Positions 36,473 to 46,003 are shown, counted from the stretch's first letter. The stretch: 64,000 bases of DNA from Roseiarcus sp963835885 (GCA_963835885.1 CAWIHF010000026.1:372001-436000); one strand, 5' to 3'. Notes: generated from the sequence alone by a model not told the origin. Translations and numbers: made by a program.

Positions 36473-38305
36473 ACGCTGGGCGTCTTGGCCGGGGTCCTTC
36501 CCAACAATTTGGCCAGGTTGTCCCACAGCTCGACCTTCACCCCCGCCTTTCGCATGATGTAGTACTGCTGGATAACCGTCAGTGTGTTGTTCCACGTCCA
36601 GTAGATGACAAGCCCGGCCGGGAACGTGCCGAGCATGAAGGTGAAGATCACCGGCATCCAGGCGAACATCGTCTTCTGAACCGGATCGGCGGGCTCCGGA
36701 TTCATCTTCATCTGGAAGAACATCGACACGCCCATGATGAGCGGCCAGATCCCGAGATGGAGGAAATGGCCGAAAACGGGCAGGGCGGTCGGGTCCCAGG
36801 GGACGAGCCCGAACAGCGTGAACACATTGGTCGGATCGGGCGCGGACAGGTCCCTGATCCATCCGAAGAAGGGCGCGTGCCGCATCTCGATGGTGATGAA
36901 GATCACCTTGTAGAGCGCGAAGAACACCGGGATCTGAATCACCATCGGCAGGCAGCCGGCGACCGGATTGACCCCCTCGCGCTTGAACAGCTCCATCTGC
37001 TCCTGCTGCTGCTTGACCTTGTCGTCGGGATAGAGGTCCTTCAGCGCGGCGATCTGCGGCTGGATCTTCTTCATCTTCGCCATCGAAGCGTAGGAGCGAT
37101 TGGCGAGCGGGAAGAAGACGAGCTTGACCAGCACGGTCACGATCAGGATCGCGACACCGAAGTTGCCGACATATCTGTATATTGTATCGATCAGCCAGTA
37201 CATTGGTTGTGTAATGAAGTAGAACCAGCCCCAGTCGATCATCAGATTGAACTTTTTGATGCCGAATTGGGTCTGGTAATTGTAAATCGTGCTGACTTCT
37301 TTTGCGCCGGCGAAGATGCGTGTGGTGGTGTCGTACGATGTTCCCGGGGCGATCGTCTTTTCTGCGCCGACGAAATCGGCCTGGTAGTCCACCGGCTGGG
37401 CAGTTCCGCTGGCCGAGTAGCGGGCCTCGATCGGCGCGGTTTGCTCGGGAATGACCGCCGAGGCCCAGTACTTGTCGGTGAAGCCGAGCCAGCCGCCATC
37501 GCCCTTGTATGTCTCAACCTTGCCGGCCGCCTTGTCCACGGAAGCGTAGGTCGGCGCATGCTCCTGGTCGCCGATCACGCCTTCAAATCCCTCATGCAGC
37601 ACGGAATAGCCGGCAACATGGGGCATGCCGTGGCGCAGGACCAGCCCATAGGGCTGCAGGGTTGCTGCCGCACCGCTCGAATTCGCGACGGAGTCGGTGA
37701 CGGTGAACATGTATTTGTCGTCGACCGCGATGACGCGCTTGAAGACAAGACCCTCGCCATTGTCCCAAGTCAGCGTGACCGGGTGCTCAGGAGTTCAGCG
37801 TCTTGGCGTCGGCGGTCCACACGGTGTCGAGAGTGGGCGTCTTGACCTTGCCGGCGCTGATATAGCCTGAGGTGGCCCAATAGGCGTCCGGGGCGCCGCT
37901 CGGCGAGAAGAGACGGACCAGCGGGCTCGTTTTGTCTACGGTCTCGTGATAGTCCTTGAGCACGAGGTCGTCGAGCTTGCCGCCCCTGAGGTCGATCGAA
38001 CCGCCGAGGCTCGGCGTGTCGATGGCGACACGCGGGCTCGACTGGAGCGCTTCGGCGACCGTCTTGCTCGCGATGGCGCCGGACGCGGATGCGCCGCCGG
38101 GCGCGACGACGCCTGCCTGCGGCGTCGGTGCGGACTGCGACGGCTGTTCCGGCGCTGGCGCGGCGACGTTCGGCTGAGTTTGAGGCTGGGTCTGCGCTTG
38201 ATGCCGCTGGGCGATCGGGCCGGCGTAGAAATACTGCCATGCGGCCATTACCAGGACCGACAGGGCGATGGCGAGAAAGAGATTTCTCGTGTCCTCGGAG
38301 TTCAT
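36469..38305 (-). pseudogene. yidC: membrane protein insertase YidC, single-base frameshift
   Basis: ATG 38305 starts the N-terminal helix and a Pro/Gln-rich periplasmic linker. The frame stops at 37787 after A-D-A-K-T-L-N-S. The rest (P-E-H-P-V-T-L-T-W-D-N-G-E-G, the periplasmic beta domain and five C-terminal helices ending P-A-K-T-P-S-V) is one frame over and runs to 36469. Removing one A near 37790 rebuilds an approximately 611-residue YidC. Because yidC is essential, a consensus indel is far likelier than a real null allele. Confidence 0.93.
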
Positions 38306-38757
38306 GGTCGCCTGTTTCTGTCTTTCGCCGACACCTGCGCCGGGCGGCGGCTGTCTGGTTCGTTTTCTTTGCGCTGTATGGCGCGAAAACCCCGGCGTAT
38401 GTCCTCGACCAGCCCGAAGAAGGAACGCAGGAGCGCTTCGCGCCGGGCCACCAGCACGTAGTCGTGATCGGCCTGAGCCTCAAGTGGGCGCGTTGCGCGC
38501 AGCGCCTCCTTCAATCGGCGGCGGATGCGGTTGCGCACCACCGCGTTGCCGACCTTCCTGGTCACGGTGAGGCCGACGCGCGCGCCTGTCGGGCCTTCGT
38601 CGCGTTCCTCGCGTTGGGCCGCCTGCAGGGTGAATGCTTCGACCGATCGTCGCCGGCCGCGCGAAACGCGCTGAAACTCGGCGCGCCGCCTCAGGCGGCC
38701 GAGCGGCTCGGCCGCGGGCGCCGTCTTTGCGTCCCGGTCCAGGAGTTGCGGCTCCAT
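38302..38757 (-). CDS. rnpA: ribonuclease P protein component
   Basis: The protein of about 151 residues has the RnpA core L-R-R-R-A-E-F-Q-R-V and the RNR motif R-N-R-I-R-R-R-L-K-E-A-L-R. It binds RNase P RNA to mature tRNA 5' ends. It follows rpmH by 62 bp, and its TGA overlaps the yidC start (ATGA). ATG 38757 is a reasonable start, but a shorter one is possible because the first 20 residues are not conserved. Confidence 0.9.
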   Translation of the reverse strand: MEPQLLDRDAKTAPAAEPLGRLRRRAEFQRVSRGRRRSVEAFTLQAAQREERDEGPTGARVGLTVTRKVGNAVVRNRIRRRLKEALRATRPLEAQADHDYVLVARREALLRSFFGLVEDIRRGFRAIQRKENEPDSRRPAQVSAKDRNRRP

Positions 38758-38819
38758 CCGCGCCGTCGCATCGGGAGGGGGTTTGCGCGCCGGCGCGCCT
38801 TGGCCGCCGGTTCCAGCGA

Positions 38820-38954
38820 TCAGGCGGACAGCTTCTTGCGCCCGCGTGCGCGGCGCGCGTTCAACACCTTGCGGCCGCCAACCGTCGCCATCCGCGTGCG
38901 GAAGCCGTGCCGGCGCTTGCGAACGAGCTTGCTGGGTTGATAGGTCCGTTTCAC
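38820..38954 (-). CDS. rpmH: 50S ribosomal protein L34
   Basis: This 44-residue, very basic protein (K-R-T-Y-Q-P-S-K-L-V-R-K-R-R-H-G-F at the start, A-R-G-R-K-K-L-S-A at the end) is L34. The start is GTG 38954. It heads the operon rpmH-rnpA-yidC-engB. Confidence 0.95.
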   Translation of the reverse strand: MKRTYQPSKLVRKRRHGFRTRMATVGGRKVLNARRARGRKKLSA

Positions 38955-39300
38955 GGGGGTCGGTCTCCAATGTCGATGAGGCGCATAAAACGCGCATCAC
39001 CCCGCCCTCGTCGCGATGCAATTGGGCGGCGAGCCGGGGAAAAACTTCGGGGCGCTTTCGCGCCGCGTGGGAAGCGCGGCTTATGCGGCGCCGGAGTGCG
39101 CAAGTCAATCGCCGGCCGCCCGTCCGGGCCGCCTTACCAGCGCGATTTGCGACAGCGGGCGACCGAGTGCGTTCGTCGGCAGGCGAGGGGTCGTGACCCT
39201 GAATTCCGCATCAGGAAAATTCAAGTTCCCCGTTGGCCCTGAGGAATCAGGGAGATAGTCTTGGTTTGCGACTTAAGAATCATCACCAACGGGGTGCGCG
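38955..39300. other. interval between rpmH and the IS1380 transposase
   Basis: It holds the upstream (promoter) side of rpmH and the left flank of the insertion element. Two imperfect palindromes, CCTGA...TCAGG at about 39196-39215 and CCCTGA/TCAGGG at about 39237-39252, lie where the element's left end is expected. I could not match them to a right-hand copy. Confidence 0.4.
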
Positions 39301-40815
39301 ATGCAGGGACAGGGGCTGCTCGATTTCCGGTATGAGGCCGATTCGTCCAGCCATGGATTGACGTCGTTGGCCGGGCTTCCGTTGTATCTCGACCTGATCA
39401 AGGCCTGCGGCCTCGGCGGGGCGATCCAGCGGCATGTTCGGGCGGCCGGCGGCCAGGGCTGGCTCGACATCCAGATGGTTCTGGCGGTGATTTTCCTGAA
39501 TCTGTCCGGCGGCGACTGCGTGGAAGACATCGAACGGTTGGAGCACGACAGCGGCTTTTCGGCGATCCTGCGGGCGATCGAGAAGGATTTGCTGTCGCGC
39601 GCCGAACGGCGGTCGCTGAAAAGCCGCTGGCGGCGCGAGCGCGAGCGGGCGACGCCCTCGCCGTCGGCGCTGTCGGGCTGGCTGGAACGGTTCGATGATC
39701 CAGCCTCGCCCAAGGCGGTCGCGGGGATGGCGTTCATTCCGGCGGTGACGCAGGCACTGCGCGGTCTCTGGCGGGTGAACCAGGCGCTGCTGGACTTTCT
39801 GCAGAAGCGTCAGCCCGCGGCGACGGCGACGCTGGACATGGACGCGACGCTGATTGAGACGCACAAGCGCGAGGCGCTGTTTTGCTACAAGAAGTTCAAG
39901 GCGTATCAGCCGCTGAACTGCTGGTGGGCGGAGCAGGGCGCGATGCTCTATTCGGAGTTCCGCGACGGCAACGTGCCCGCCGGACACGAGCAGTTGCGCG
40001 TCCTGAAAGAGAGCCTGCGCCATCTGCCGAACAGCGTGAGGACAGTCTCGTTGCGTTCGGACACGGCGGCCTATCAGGAAGAGCTGCTGCTCTATTGCGG
40101 CGAGGGAAAAGACCCGCGCTTTGGCGTGATCGAGTTCGCGATCGGCGCCGACGTGACCGAGGCTTTCCGCGCCGCTGTGCGGACGACGCCCGAGAGCGCG
40201 TGGAAGCCGCTGATCCGCAAAACGGACGGCCAGCCGCAACAGACCGATCAAGAATGGGCCGAGGTCGTCTACGTGCCCAATTGGGCCGGACACAGTCGCA
40301 ACCGGGCGGACTACCGCTTTCTCGCGATCCGCGAACCGCTGCGCCAGCTGGCGCTGGGCGACGAGGCGAAGCTGCCGTTTCCCACCCAGGCGTTCGGCCC
40401 GAAGGGGGTCTATAAACTGTTCGCCGTCGTGACCAACCGCACGGGCGCCGGCGAGGGCGTGATCTGGTGGCTGCGCGAGCGCTGCGGCAAGAGCGAGGAA
40501 GTCCATTCGGCGACGAAATCCGACCTGGCGGGCGGACAGATGCCCTCTGGGCTGTTCGGCGCCAACGCCGCCTGGTGGGCGCTGACGATCCTGGCGTTCA
40601 ATCTAAACGCCGCGATGAAGCGTCTCGTGCTGGGCGAGAGATGGGCGGCCAAACGCATGAAGGCGCTGCGCTTCCATCTGATCGGCCTGCCCGGACGGGT
40701 GGTCAGCCACGCCCGCCAGCTGATCATTCGTCTGGGCGGCGGGGCCGAAGCGCTGGCCACCCTCCTCGACGCCCGCCAAAGGATCCGGGCGCTGGCGCAA
40801 GAACCGGCCGGATGA
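39301..40815 (+). CDS. IS1380-family transposase
   Basis: The 504-residue transposase has the DDE-type core of the IS1380 family: L-D-M-D-A-T-L-I-E-T-H-K with the first Asp, S-L-R-S-D-T-A-A-Y with the second, and N-R-A-D-Y-R-F-L-A-I-R-E further on. An N-terminal helical region and the I-Q-M-V-L-A-V-I-F-L-N-L motif precede it. The frame is intact, so the element may be active. The ends and target duplication could not be fixed; 40816-41074 to the right has no gene. Confidence 0.88.
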   Translation: MQGQGLLDFRYEADSSSHGLTSLAGLPLYLDLIKACGLGGAIQRHVRAAGGQGWLDIQMVLAVIFLNLSGGDCVEDIERLEHDSGFSAILRAIEKDLLSRAERRSLKSRWRRERERATPSPSALSGWLERFDDPASPKAVAGMAFIPAVTQALRGLWRVNQALLDFLQKRQPAATATLDMDATLIETHKREALFCYKKFKAYQPLNCWWAEQGAMLYSEFRDGNVPAGHEQLRVLKESLRHLPNSVRTVSLRSDTAAYQEELLLYCGEGKDPRFGVIEFAIGADVTEAFRAAVRTTPESAWKPLIRKTDGQPQQTDQEWAEVVYVPNWAGHSRNRADYRFLAIREPLRQLALGDEAKLPFPTQAFGPKGVYKLFAVVTNRTGAGEGVIWWLRERCGKSEEVHSATKSDLAGGQMPSGLFGANAAWWALTILAFNLNAAMKRLVLGERWAAKRMKALRFHLIGLPGRVVSHARQLIIRLGGGAEALATLLDARQRIRALAQEPAG

Positions 40816-41074
40816 GCCCAAACCGCGCGCTGCCGAGCGTCGACCTGATATCGCGTGGCGTTCCCTGGCGCGGCGACGACGCCCCGCGCCCGCGTCCGGC
40901 GAGCCCGACTCGCTCCGGTTGCACGCAGTCATCGCCGGACTCGCCATGCGTGTCGATGAACGTCAGGAGGTGATCGACCCCTCGGGATTGTGACATTCGA
41001 ACCCGTCAACGACCGCAAAATCGGTCACGCACCGGCGCGCGCGGTGATTTGTTCGGGAATTGTGGTGACCCGTC

Positions 41075-41272
41075 TCACTTGCCTGGACTGACGAGCTCAA
41101 GGCAGTTCCGGCGGCCCTCGTCGAGGCAATTCTGCAATTTCCGCTGCTTTTCGATTGCGGTGAACGCCCAGTAGCCGAGCAGGGCCAACACGACGACGGC
41201 GATCAGCGCGGCGATATTCGCCCTGCTTCGTCCCCCGTCGTCGCCGCGATCGTCGGGCGGCGGCTCGCTCAC
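41075..41272 (-). CDS. small single-span membrane protein downstream of dxs
   Basis: The 65-residue protein starts at GTG 41272, inside the dxs stop (GTGA). An acidic N-terminus precedes one helix (I-A-A-L-I-A-V-V-V-L-A-L-L-G-Y-W-A-F). Two cysteines (C-L-D-E-G-R-R-N-C) lie in the presumed periplasmic tail. I do not recognise a family. The overlap argues that it is translated with dxs. Confidence 0.55.
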   Translation of the reverse strand: MSEPPPDDRGDDGGRSRANIAALIAVVVLALLGYWAFTAIEKQRKLQNCLDEGRRNCLELVSPGK

Positions 41273-43188
41273 GCAATGAGGCTCGACCGATTGCCGCCGG
41301 CCTTGCCGAGCGCCGCCAAGGCCTTGGCGATGATGCCCTTGGCGTCGAGCCCGGCCGCGGCGTACATCCGCTCAGGCTTGTCCTGTTCCTGAAAGACGTC
41401 GGGCAAGGTGATGGTGCGCACCTTGAGCCCGTTGTCGAGCGCCCCCTCGCTGCTCAACAGGGTCAGCACATGCGCGCCGAAGCCGCCGGCCGCGCCCTCC
41501 TCGACGGTGATCAGGACGTCGTGCTGCGCGGCGAGGCGCAGGATGAGCTCGCGGTCGAGCGGCTTGGCGAATCGGGCGTCGGCCACGGTCGTCGAAAGCC
41601 CGCGCGCCGCCAGTTCCTCGGCGGCCTTCAGGCCCTCGGCGAGGCGGCCGCCAAGGGTCAGGATGGCGATTTGCGAGCCCTCGCGCAAGATTCGGCCCTT
41701 GCCGATCGGCAACGGCTCGCCACGCTCCGGCAGCTCGACGCCGACGCCCTCGCCGCGCGGGTAGCGCAGCGCGATCGGGCCATCGTCGTGGGCGAGCGCG
41801 GTCGCGACCATATGCACGAGCTCCGCTTCGTCCGCCGCGGCCATCACCACCATGTTCGGCAGGCAGGCGAGATAGGCGAGGTCGAACGCCCCGGCATGGG
41901 TCGGCCCATCCGCGCCGACCAGGCCGGCGCGATCGATCGCGAACCGGACGGGCAGATTCTGGACCGCCACGTCATGCACCACTTGGTCGTAAGCGCGCTG
42001 GAGAAAGGTCGAATAGATCGCGCAGAAGGGCCTGTAGCCCTCCGCCGCGAGCCCCGCGGAGAAGGTGACCGCGTGCTGCTCGGCGATGCCGACGTCGAAG
42101 ACCCGCTCGGGAAAGACCTCCTGCATCCGGTCGACCCCAGTTCCTTGGGGCATGGCCGCGGTGACGGCGACGACCTTGTCGTCACGCCGCGCCGCTGCGA
42201 GCAGCGCTTCGCCGAACACTTTGGTGTAGGCGGGGGCGTTGCTCTTGGGCTTGGCCTGCGCGCCGGTGATGACGTCGAAGGGGGAGACGCCGTGATATTT
42301 GTCGTCGGCGGCCTCGGCCGGGGGGTAGCCCTTGCCCTTCTTCGTCACGACATGCACCAGGACTGGACCGCCGTGCATGTCCCGCACGTTTTTCAACACC
42401 GGCAGCAGGTGATCGAGCTTGTGGCCGTCGATCGGCCCGACGTAATAGAACCCGAGCTCCTCGAACAGCGTCCCGCCGGTCCAGAAGCCGCGGCCATATT
42501 CCTCCGTGCGTTTCGCCTTGTCATAGAAGAAGCGCGGCAGATGGCGGGCGAGCTGCTTGGCTACGTCGCGCAGTGAGCGATAGGTGTGGCTGGTGACCAG
42601 CCGCGCCAGATAGGCCGACATCGCCCCGGTCGGCGGCGCAATCGACATGTCGTTGTCGTTGAGGATGACGATAAGGCGCGAACCGTTCGCGCCGGCGTTG
42701 TTCATCGCCTCATAGGCCATGCCGGCCGACATCGCGCCGTCGCCGATGACGGCGACGACATTGTTCGTACCGTGCGAGAGGTCGCGCGCGACCGCCATGC
42801 CGAGTGCGGCGGAGATCGAGGTCGACGAATGTCCGGCGCCGAAGGCGTCGTATTCGCTTTCCGAACGCTTGGTGAAGCCCGAAAGCCCGCCGCCCTGGCG
42901 CAGGGTGCGAATGCGGGAGCGCCGCCCGGTCAGGATCTTGTGAGGATAGGCCTGATGGCCGACATCCCAGACGATGCGGTCGGACGGCGTACTGAACACG
43001 TGGTGCAGCGCCACCGTCAGCTCGACGACGCCCAAGCCCGCGCCGAGATGGCCGCCGGTCACCGAAACCGCGCTGATCGCCTCGGCGCGCAGCTCGTCCG
43101 CCAGCCTGACGAGCTCGCCTTCGTTCAGCTTGCGCAGGTCGGCGGGCGACTGGATTTGATCCAACAACGGTGTTGCAGGCTTCGTCAC
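41269..43188 (-). CDS. dxs: 1-deoxy-D-xylulose-5-phosphate synthase
   Basis: The 639-residue protein has the DXS thiamine-diphosphate site G-D-G-A-M-S-A-G-M-A-Y-E-A-M-N-N, H-S-S-T-S-I-S-A-A-L-G near residue 120, and the transketolase-like pyrimidine and C-terminal domains. It condenses pyruvate and glyceraldehyde-3-phosphate in the first step of the MEP isoprenoid pathway. GTG 43188 (V-T-K-P-A-T-P) is preferred over 43233, whose extra 15 residues are Arg-rich and atypical. Confidence 0.95.
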   Translation of the reverse strand: MTKPATPLLDQIQSPADLRKLNEGELVRLADELRAEAISAVSVTGGHLGAGLGVVELTVALHHVFSTPSDRIVWDVGHQAYPHKILTGRRSRIRTLRQGGGLSGFTKRSESEYDAFGAGHSSTSISAALGMAVARDLSHGTNNVVAVIGDGAMSAGMAYEAMNNAGANGSRLIVILNDNDMSIAPPTGAMSAYLARLVTSHTYRSLRDVAKQLARHLPRFFYDKAKRTEEYGRGFWTGGTLFEELGFYYVGPIDGHKLDHLLPVLKNVRDMHGGPVLVHVVTKKGKGYPPAEAADDKYHGVSPFDVITGAQAKPKSNAPAYTKVFGEALLAAARRDDKVVAVTAAMPQGTGVDRMQEVFPERVFDVGIAEQHAVTFSAGLAAEGYRPFCAIYSTFLQRAYDQVVHDVAVQNLPVRFAIDRAGLVGADGPTHAGAFDLAYLACLPNMVVMAAADEAELVHMVATALAHDDGPIALRYPRGEGVGVELPERGEPLPIGKGRILREGSQIAILTLGGRLAEGLKAAEELAARGLSTTVADARFAKPLDRELILRLAAQHDVLITVEEGAAGGFGAHVLTLLSSEGALDNGLKVRTITLPDVFQEQDKPERMYAAAGLDAKGIIAKALAALGKAGGNRSSLIA

Positions 43189-43503
43189 GTCTGTCCCCGA
43201 AGCGCGGCGCCCCCCGCGTCGCCGCGAAACCACACCCGTACACCAATCGTGGCGCTCGCGGCAATCGCGTTGCTCGCGGTTAGCTCGCGGTCGATCGCGG
43301 CTTCAGGCAACGACGGGACGTCTCGGCGGCGCCGAAACGTGTTCGGGGTTGCGGGGGGCGGAACCTAATCCGACAGTGCTTGTTGATTAGGCTGCCTGCG
43401 CCCGACGTTTCCGTCCTGCGCAAGTTGGAGACGCATGTCCTCCCGGCGACGCAAAGCATCGACGGTAGTCGACACTGCGTGCGACCAGAGAAGGACAGTT
43501 GAG
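43189..43503. other. intergenic region between dxs and the channel-like cluster
   Basis: No gene is supported. It must hold divergent promoters for dxs and the following cluster. A GAAGGACAG ribosome site sits at its right end. I see no clear repeat or riboswitch. Confidence 0.4.
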
Positions 43504-43971
43504 ATGCCCCGCTTAATCTTTCTGTCTCATTTTGTCATCTGCCTAGCAGTCGGATCTGCGGTATTTTTTGCAGCGATTAACGGCGTCCCTCAAACCGATC
43601 TGGGCGGATGATATGTCCAAGATGACCAGCGTTATTGCCGTGTTGTTCGTCGGCGCTTCGATCTATATCGGTTGGCAGGCGTGGCTGGCGGACGAGAGGC
43701 GGCAGTCATCGTCCGATTTCGGCCATCTCGCCGAGCGTTTGAGCGTCATGGCCGGCTTCGTCGGCACTGCCATCGGCCTTTCTTTGCAGGCGAAGGCGCT
43801 CGCCGGCGGCTCGACCAGCTTCACCGCGCTCGCTGACACGAATTGACATCGCTGTTCACGACCGCGTGCGGCGGCGCCTCCGCTGCGCTCCTCGCCATCA
43901 TGACGTTCAATCTCGAAGCGGGGATTCGGAGGCGCGCGATGGCGAAGCGGCGCGTCACGAACCGGAGCTGA
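43504..43971 (+). pseudogene. MotA/TolQ/ExbB-like channel protein, two frameshifts
   Basis: ATG 43504 follows GAAGGACAG. Three frame segments join into one protein of about 155 residues: an N-terminal helix ending A-A-I-N-G-V, then (after one extra C near 43588) L-K-P-I-W-A-D-D-M-S-K and a second helix with G-F-V-G-T-A-I-G-L-S-L-Q. After a shift near 43836, L-T-S-L-F-T-T-A-C-G-G-A-S-A-A-L-L-A follows and the protein ends at 43971. The G-x-x-G-T-x-x-G-L and T-T-A-x-G-x-x-x-A-L motifs are those of the two pore helices of TolQ/ExbB/MotA. It is the first gene of a three-gene set. Confidence 0.7.
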
Positions 43972-44010
43972 GGCGCGCGTTTCCGGCCGCCAGTCGACAT
44001 CGGGGCCTTC

Positions 44011-44637
44011 ATGCGCGATCGCTCCTCAATCTGGATCGGCCTCGCCGATCTCCTGCTCTGTGTCCTCAGCGTGGTGATCGTCGCGGTCGCCCCGAAGGAG
44101 CCCGCGCAAAGCGGCGTACCGGAAAAGGCCGAGTACCTGATGTCGGCCGAGTGGAACGTCGACCTCGACGCCGACGTGGACATCTGGCTGATCCCGCCGA
44201 GCAAGAAGCCCGTCTTCTACGGATCGCGCGAGGTCGGCTGCGCCCGGCTCGACAGCGACAACCGCGGCTTCATCGACGACCTCATCACGCTTGCGGACGG
44301 ATCGACGGTCAAGGTCGACAGCGACAAAGAGACGATTTCGCTTCGCTGCGTCGAACCGGGCCACTACGATCTCGGGGTGAACCTGTACGCATTCCGTGAG
44401 AACGGGATCGCCAAGAGCGGCGCGCTGTCTGGACCTGGCGTGAAGGTCCACGTCGAGATCGTCGCGGTCAACCCCAAAGTGCATGTCGTCTATACGAAGG
44501 ACGTGACGCTCGATCGCGTCGGCCAGACGATCAACATCGAAAGCTTCGACCTCTCGCGGCACGGTTCTATCGCCCTGACGGAGCCGCCGCTCGAACTGGT
44601 GACCGCCAGGGCTTACAGAACGGCAGGCTACCCGTGA
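44011..44637 (+). CDS. MotB/ExbD-like protein with large beta-rich periplasmic domain
   Basis: The 208-residue protein has one N-terminal membrane helix (residues 8-27) containing Asp13 in G-L-A-D-L-L-L-C-V-L, where ExbD/TolR/MotB carry the channel Asp. The rest is periplasmic and beta-rich (W-N-V-D-L-D-A-D-V-D-I-W-L; C-A-R-L-D-S-D-N-R-G-F; G-H-Y-D-L-G-V-N-L-Y). This pattern recalls DUF2135-type beta sandwiches rather than OmpA or ExbD domains. It lies 39 bp after the ExbB-like gene and overlaps the next by four bases (GTGA). Confidence 0.65.
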   Translation: MRDRSSIWIGLADLLLCVLSVVIVAVAPKEPAQSGVPEKAEYLMSAEWNVDLDADVDIWLIPPSKKPVFYGSREVGCARLDSDNRGFIDDLITLADGSTVKVDSDKETISLRCVEPGHYDLGVNLYAFRENGIAKSGALSGPGVKVHVEIVAVNPKVHVVYTKDVTLDRVGQTINIESFDLSRHGSIALTEPPLELVTARAYRTAGYP

Positions 44638-45122
44638 CGTTCTTTTCGACATTCGTCCTCACCTACGGATTCATGCTGGCCGGAATGGCCGTCATGGCGG
44701 CGTGGCTCTTCCGCTCCTCGAGCGCGCCGCTCTGGGCCAAGGTCGGCCTGCCCATTTTGGTCGTCGCGCTCGCCTGCGTGACGCCGCTCGAGGTCAACCC
44801 AATGATGGGGCTCCCTGTCACCACCTCGCTGAAAGCGCTGCCCGAGCGGGCCCAGCTGATCGCCTTCGTGCCACATGACCAGGCGAAATTGGTCGATCTT
44901 TGGCTGCGCTGCGGCCAGGATCCGCCGCGATCCTATGAGACGCAGCTCGACGAGCAGATGAAAAAAACGCTGCGCGAGGCCCGCAAGGAAATGGACAACG
45001 GCCGCCCGGCGATCCTGGCGAAGCGAAAGTCCAGCGCCGGATCCCGCAATGGCGTCGCCGACGAAGAGACCGAATACGTCCTCGACGATTCCGTCCGATC
45101 CGCCCTCCCGCCGAAGGAATAG
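44634..45122 (+). CDS. third membrane protein of the channel-like cluster
   Basis: The 162-residue protein starts at GTG 44634 inside the previous stop. Two helices (about residues 5-25 and 34-51) are followed by a soluble, charged helical tail with one Cys (L-W-L-R-C-G-Q-D-P-P) and many Lys/Glu. I do not recognise a family. The four-base overlap shows it is made with the MotB/ExbD-like protein and is probably part of the same complex. Confidence 0.6.
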   Translation: MTFFSTFVLTYGFMLAGMAVMAAWLFRSSSAPLWAKVGLPILVVALACVTPLEVNPMMGLPVTTSLKALPERAQLIAFVPHDQAKLVDLWLRCGQDPPRSYETQLDEQMKKTLREARKEMDNGRPAILAKRKSSAGSRNGVADEETEYVLDDSVRSALPPKE

Positions 45123-45165
45123 GCGTCAATTGCGCGCGGCCGGCGGCGCAAGAGAGCGCGAATAC

Positions 45166-45522
45166 CTACTGCTTGACCGCCTTGAACAATTCGCAGGCCT
45201 TCGAACCGATCCGAATGAGGGTGAAGGTGCGGTCTTCTCGCCCGAGCGTCAGATTGTAGCCCCCGGCCTTGCCCGGCTTGTCGCTTTGCGCGGTGATCGG
45301 GCTTTGCAGATAAAGGGTAAGGGACTTCGCGTCCTGGGGCGGGTCGATCAGGAGATAGCCGCGCTCCTCGGCAGAATTACTGACGGTGACGATGCAATCG
45401 AAGCCCGCCGGCTTGTTGAAATTGGGGATCATTTTGCGGTCGGAGGTATCGATTCCGGCCCCCTGGTCCCAGCCGCAGCCGGCTCCGATCCGCTCCGGCG
45501 CGCCTTTGCGCGGAGTGAGCAC
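45166..45522 (-). CDS. hypothetical protein convergent to the channel-like cluster
   Basis: GTG 45522 gives 118 residues, and the frame is open upstream to about 45650 without a good start. It is beta-rich with three Cys (G-A-G-C-G-W-D, F-D-C-I-V, K-A-C-E-L) and an R-G-Y-L-L-I-D-P-P segment. The upstream frame in another phase (45523-45763) also looks protein-like (N-S-I-T-T-T-R-D-R-V-W-P), so the true N-terminus may be hidden by a shift. Family unknown. Confidence 0.45.
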   Translation of the reverse strand: MLTPRKGAPERIGAGCGWDQGAGIDTSDRKMIPNFNKPAGFDCIVTVSNSAEERGYLLIDPPQDAKSLTLYLQSPITAQSDKPGKAGGYNLTLGREDRTFTLIRIGSKACELFKAVKQ

Positions 45523-45925
45523 GACATCGACGAGGCCCTGCTCCTGGAAGGCGAGCAGGACGCTCTTGGTCCCGCTTTCTGGTTCGAGGCGGGAAGTCGG
45601 AGACGCCGGAAGGCCATACCCGGTCGCGGGTGGTGGTGATCGAGTTCCGAATTATGCCGCCGCCCTGGAGTGCTACCGCTCCCCGGAATACGCAAAGGCG
45701 ATGGCTCTGCGGCAAGGAAAAGCGATCATAGACCTCGCGGTCGTGGAGGGCTACGACGGCCAACAGCCATCGGACGGGCAGAACTAAACGCCCCGGGTCC
45801 GAAAGGCGAGAAGCGCCCCGCGGATGCTATTGGCAGCGCCGTCAAGGTCATCGAGACGTGATGAGACGAAAACGAGGCTGACGCATCGATCCGCCTCGGC
45901 GAAGCGAGCGCCCGGCGCAAGGCTT

Positions 45926-46003
45926 CCTGTTCCCTGTTCTTGTAAAAAACATTGCCTGTTCCTGCGGAATCAGTCCCTGTTCTCCGACACGAAGCTCCTG
46001 TTC
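45926..46003 (+). repeat. array of five CCTGTTC motifs, 21-22 bp phased
   Basis: CCTGTTC begins at 45926, 45933, 45955, 45976 and 45997. The last four are spaced 22, 21 and 21 bp, two DNA turns, with unrelated sequence between. The surrounding 45764-46183 stretch holds no convincing gene. It may be a binding-site array or a member of the CCCTGTTC repeat class seen between alphaproteobacterial genes. Confidence 0.6.

Noticed and set aside
39194..41070. Terminal inverted repeats of the IS1380 element
   Set aside because: GTGACC-type sequences near 39194 and 41070 show only weak similarity, not enough to fix the ends.
45377..45763. - strand frame of 128 residues upstream of the 45166 gene
   Set aside because: Only its first half looks protein-like. 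I could not prove it is the missing N-terminus, so it is mentioned only in the 45166 entry.
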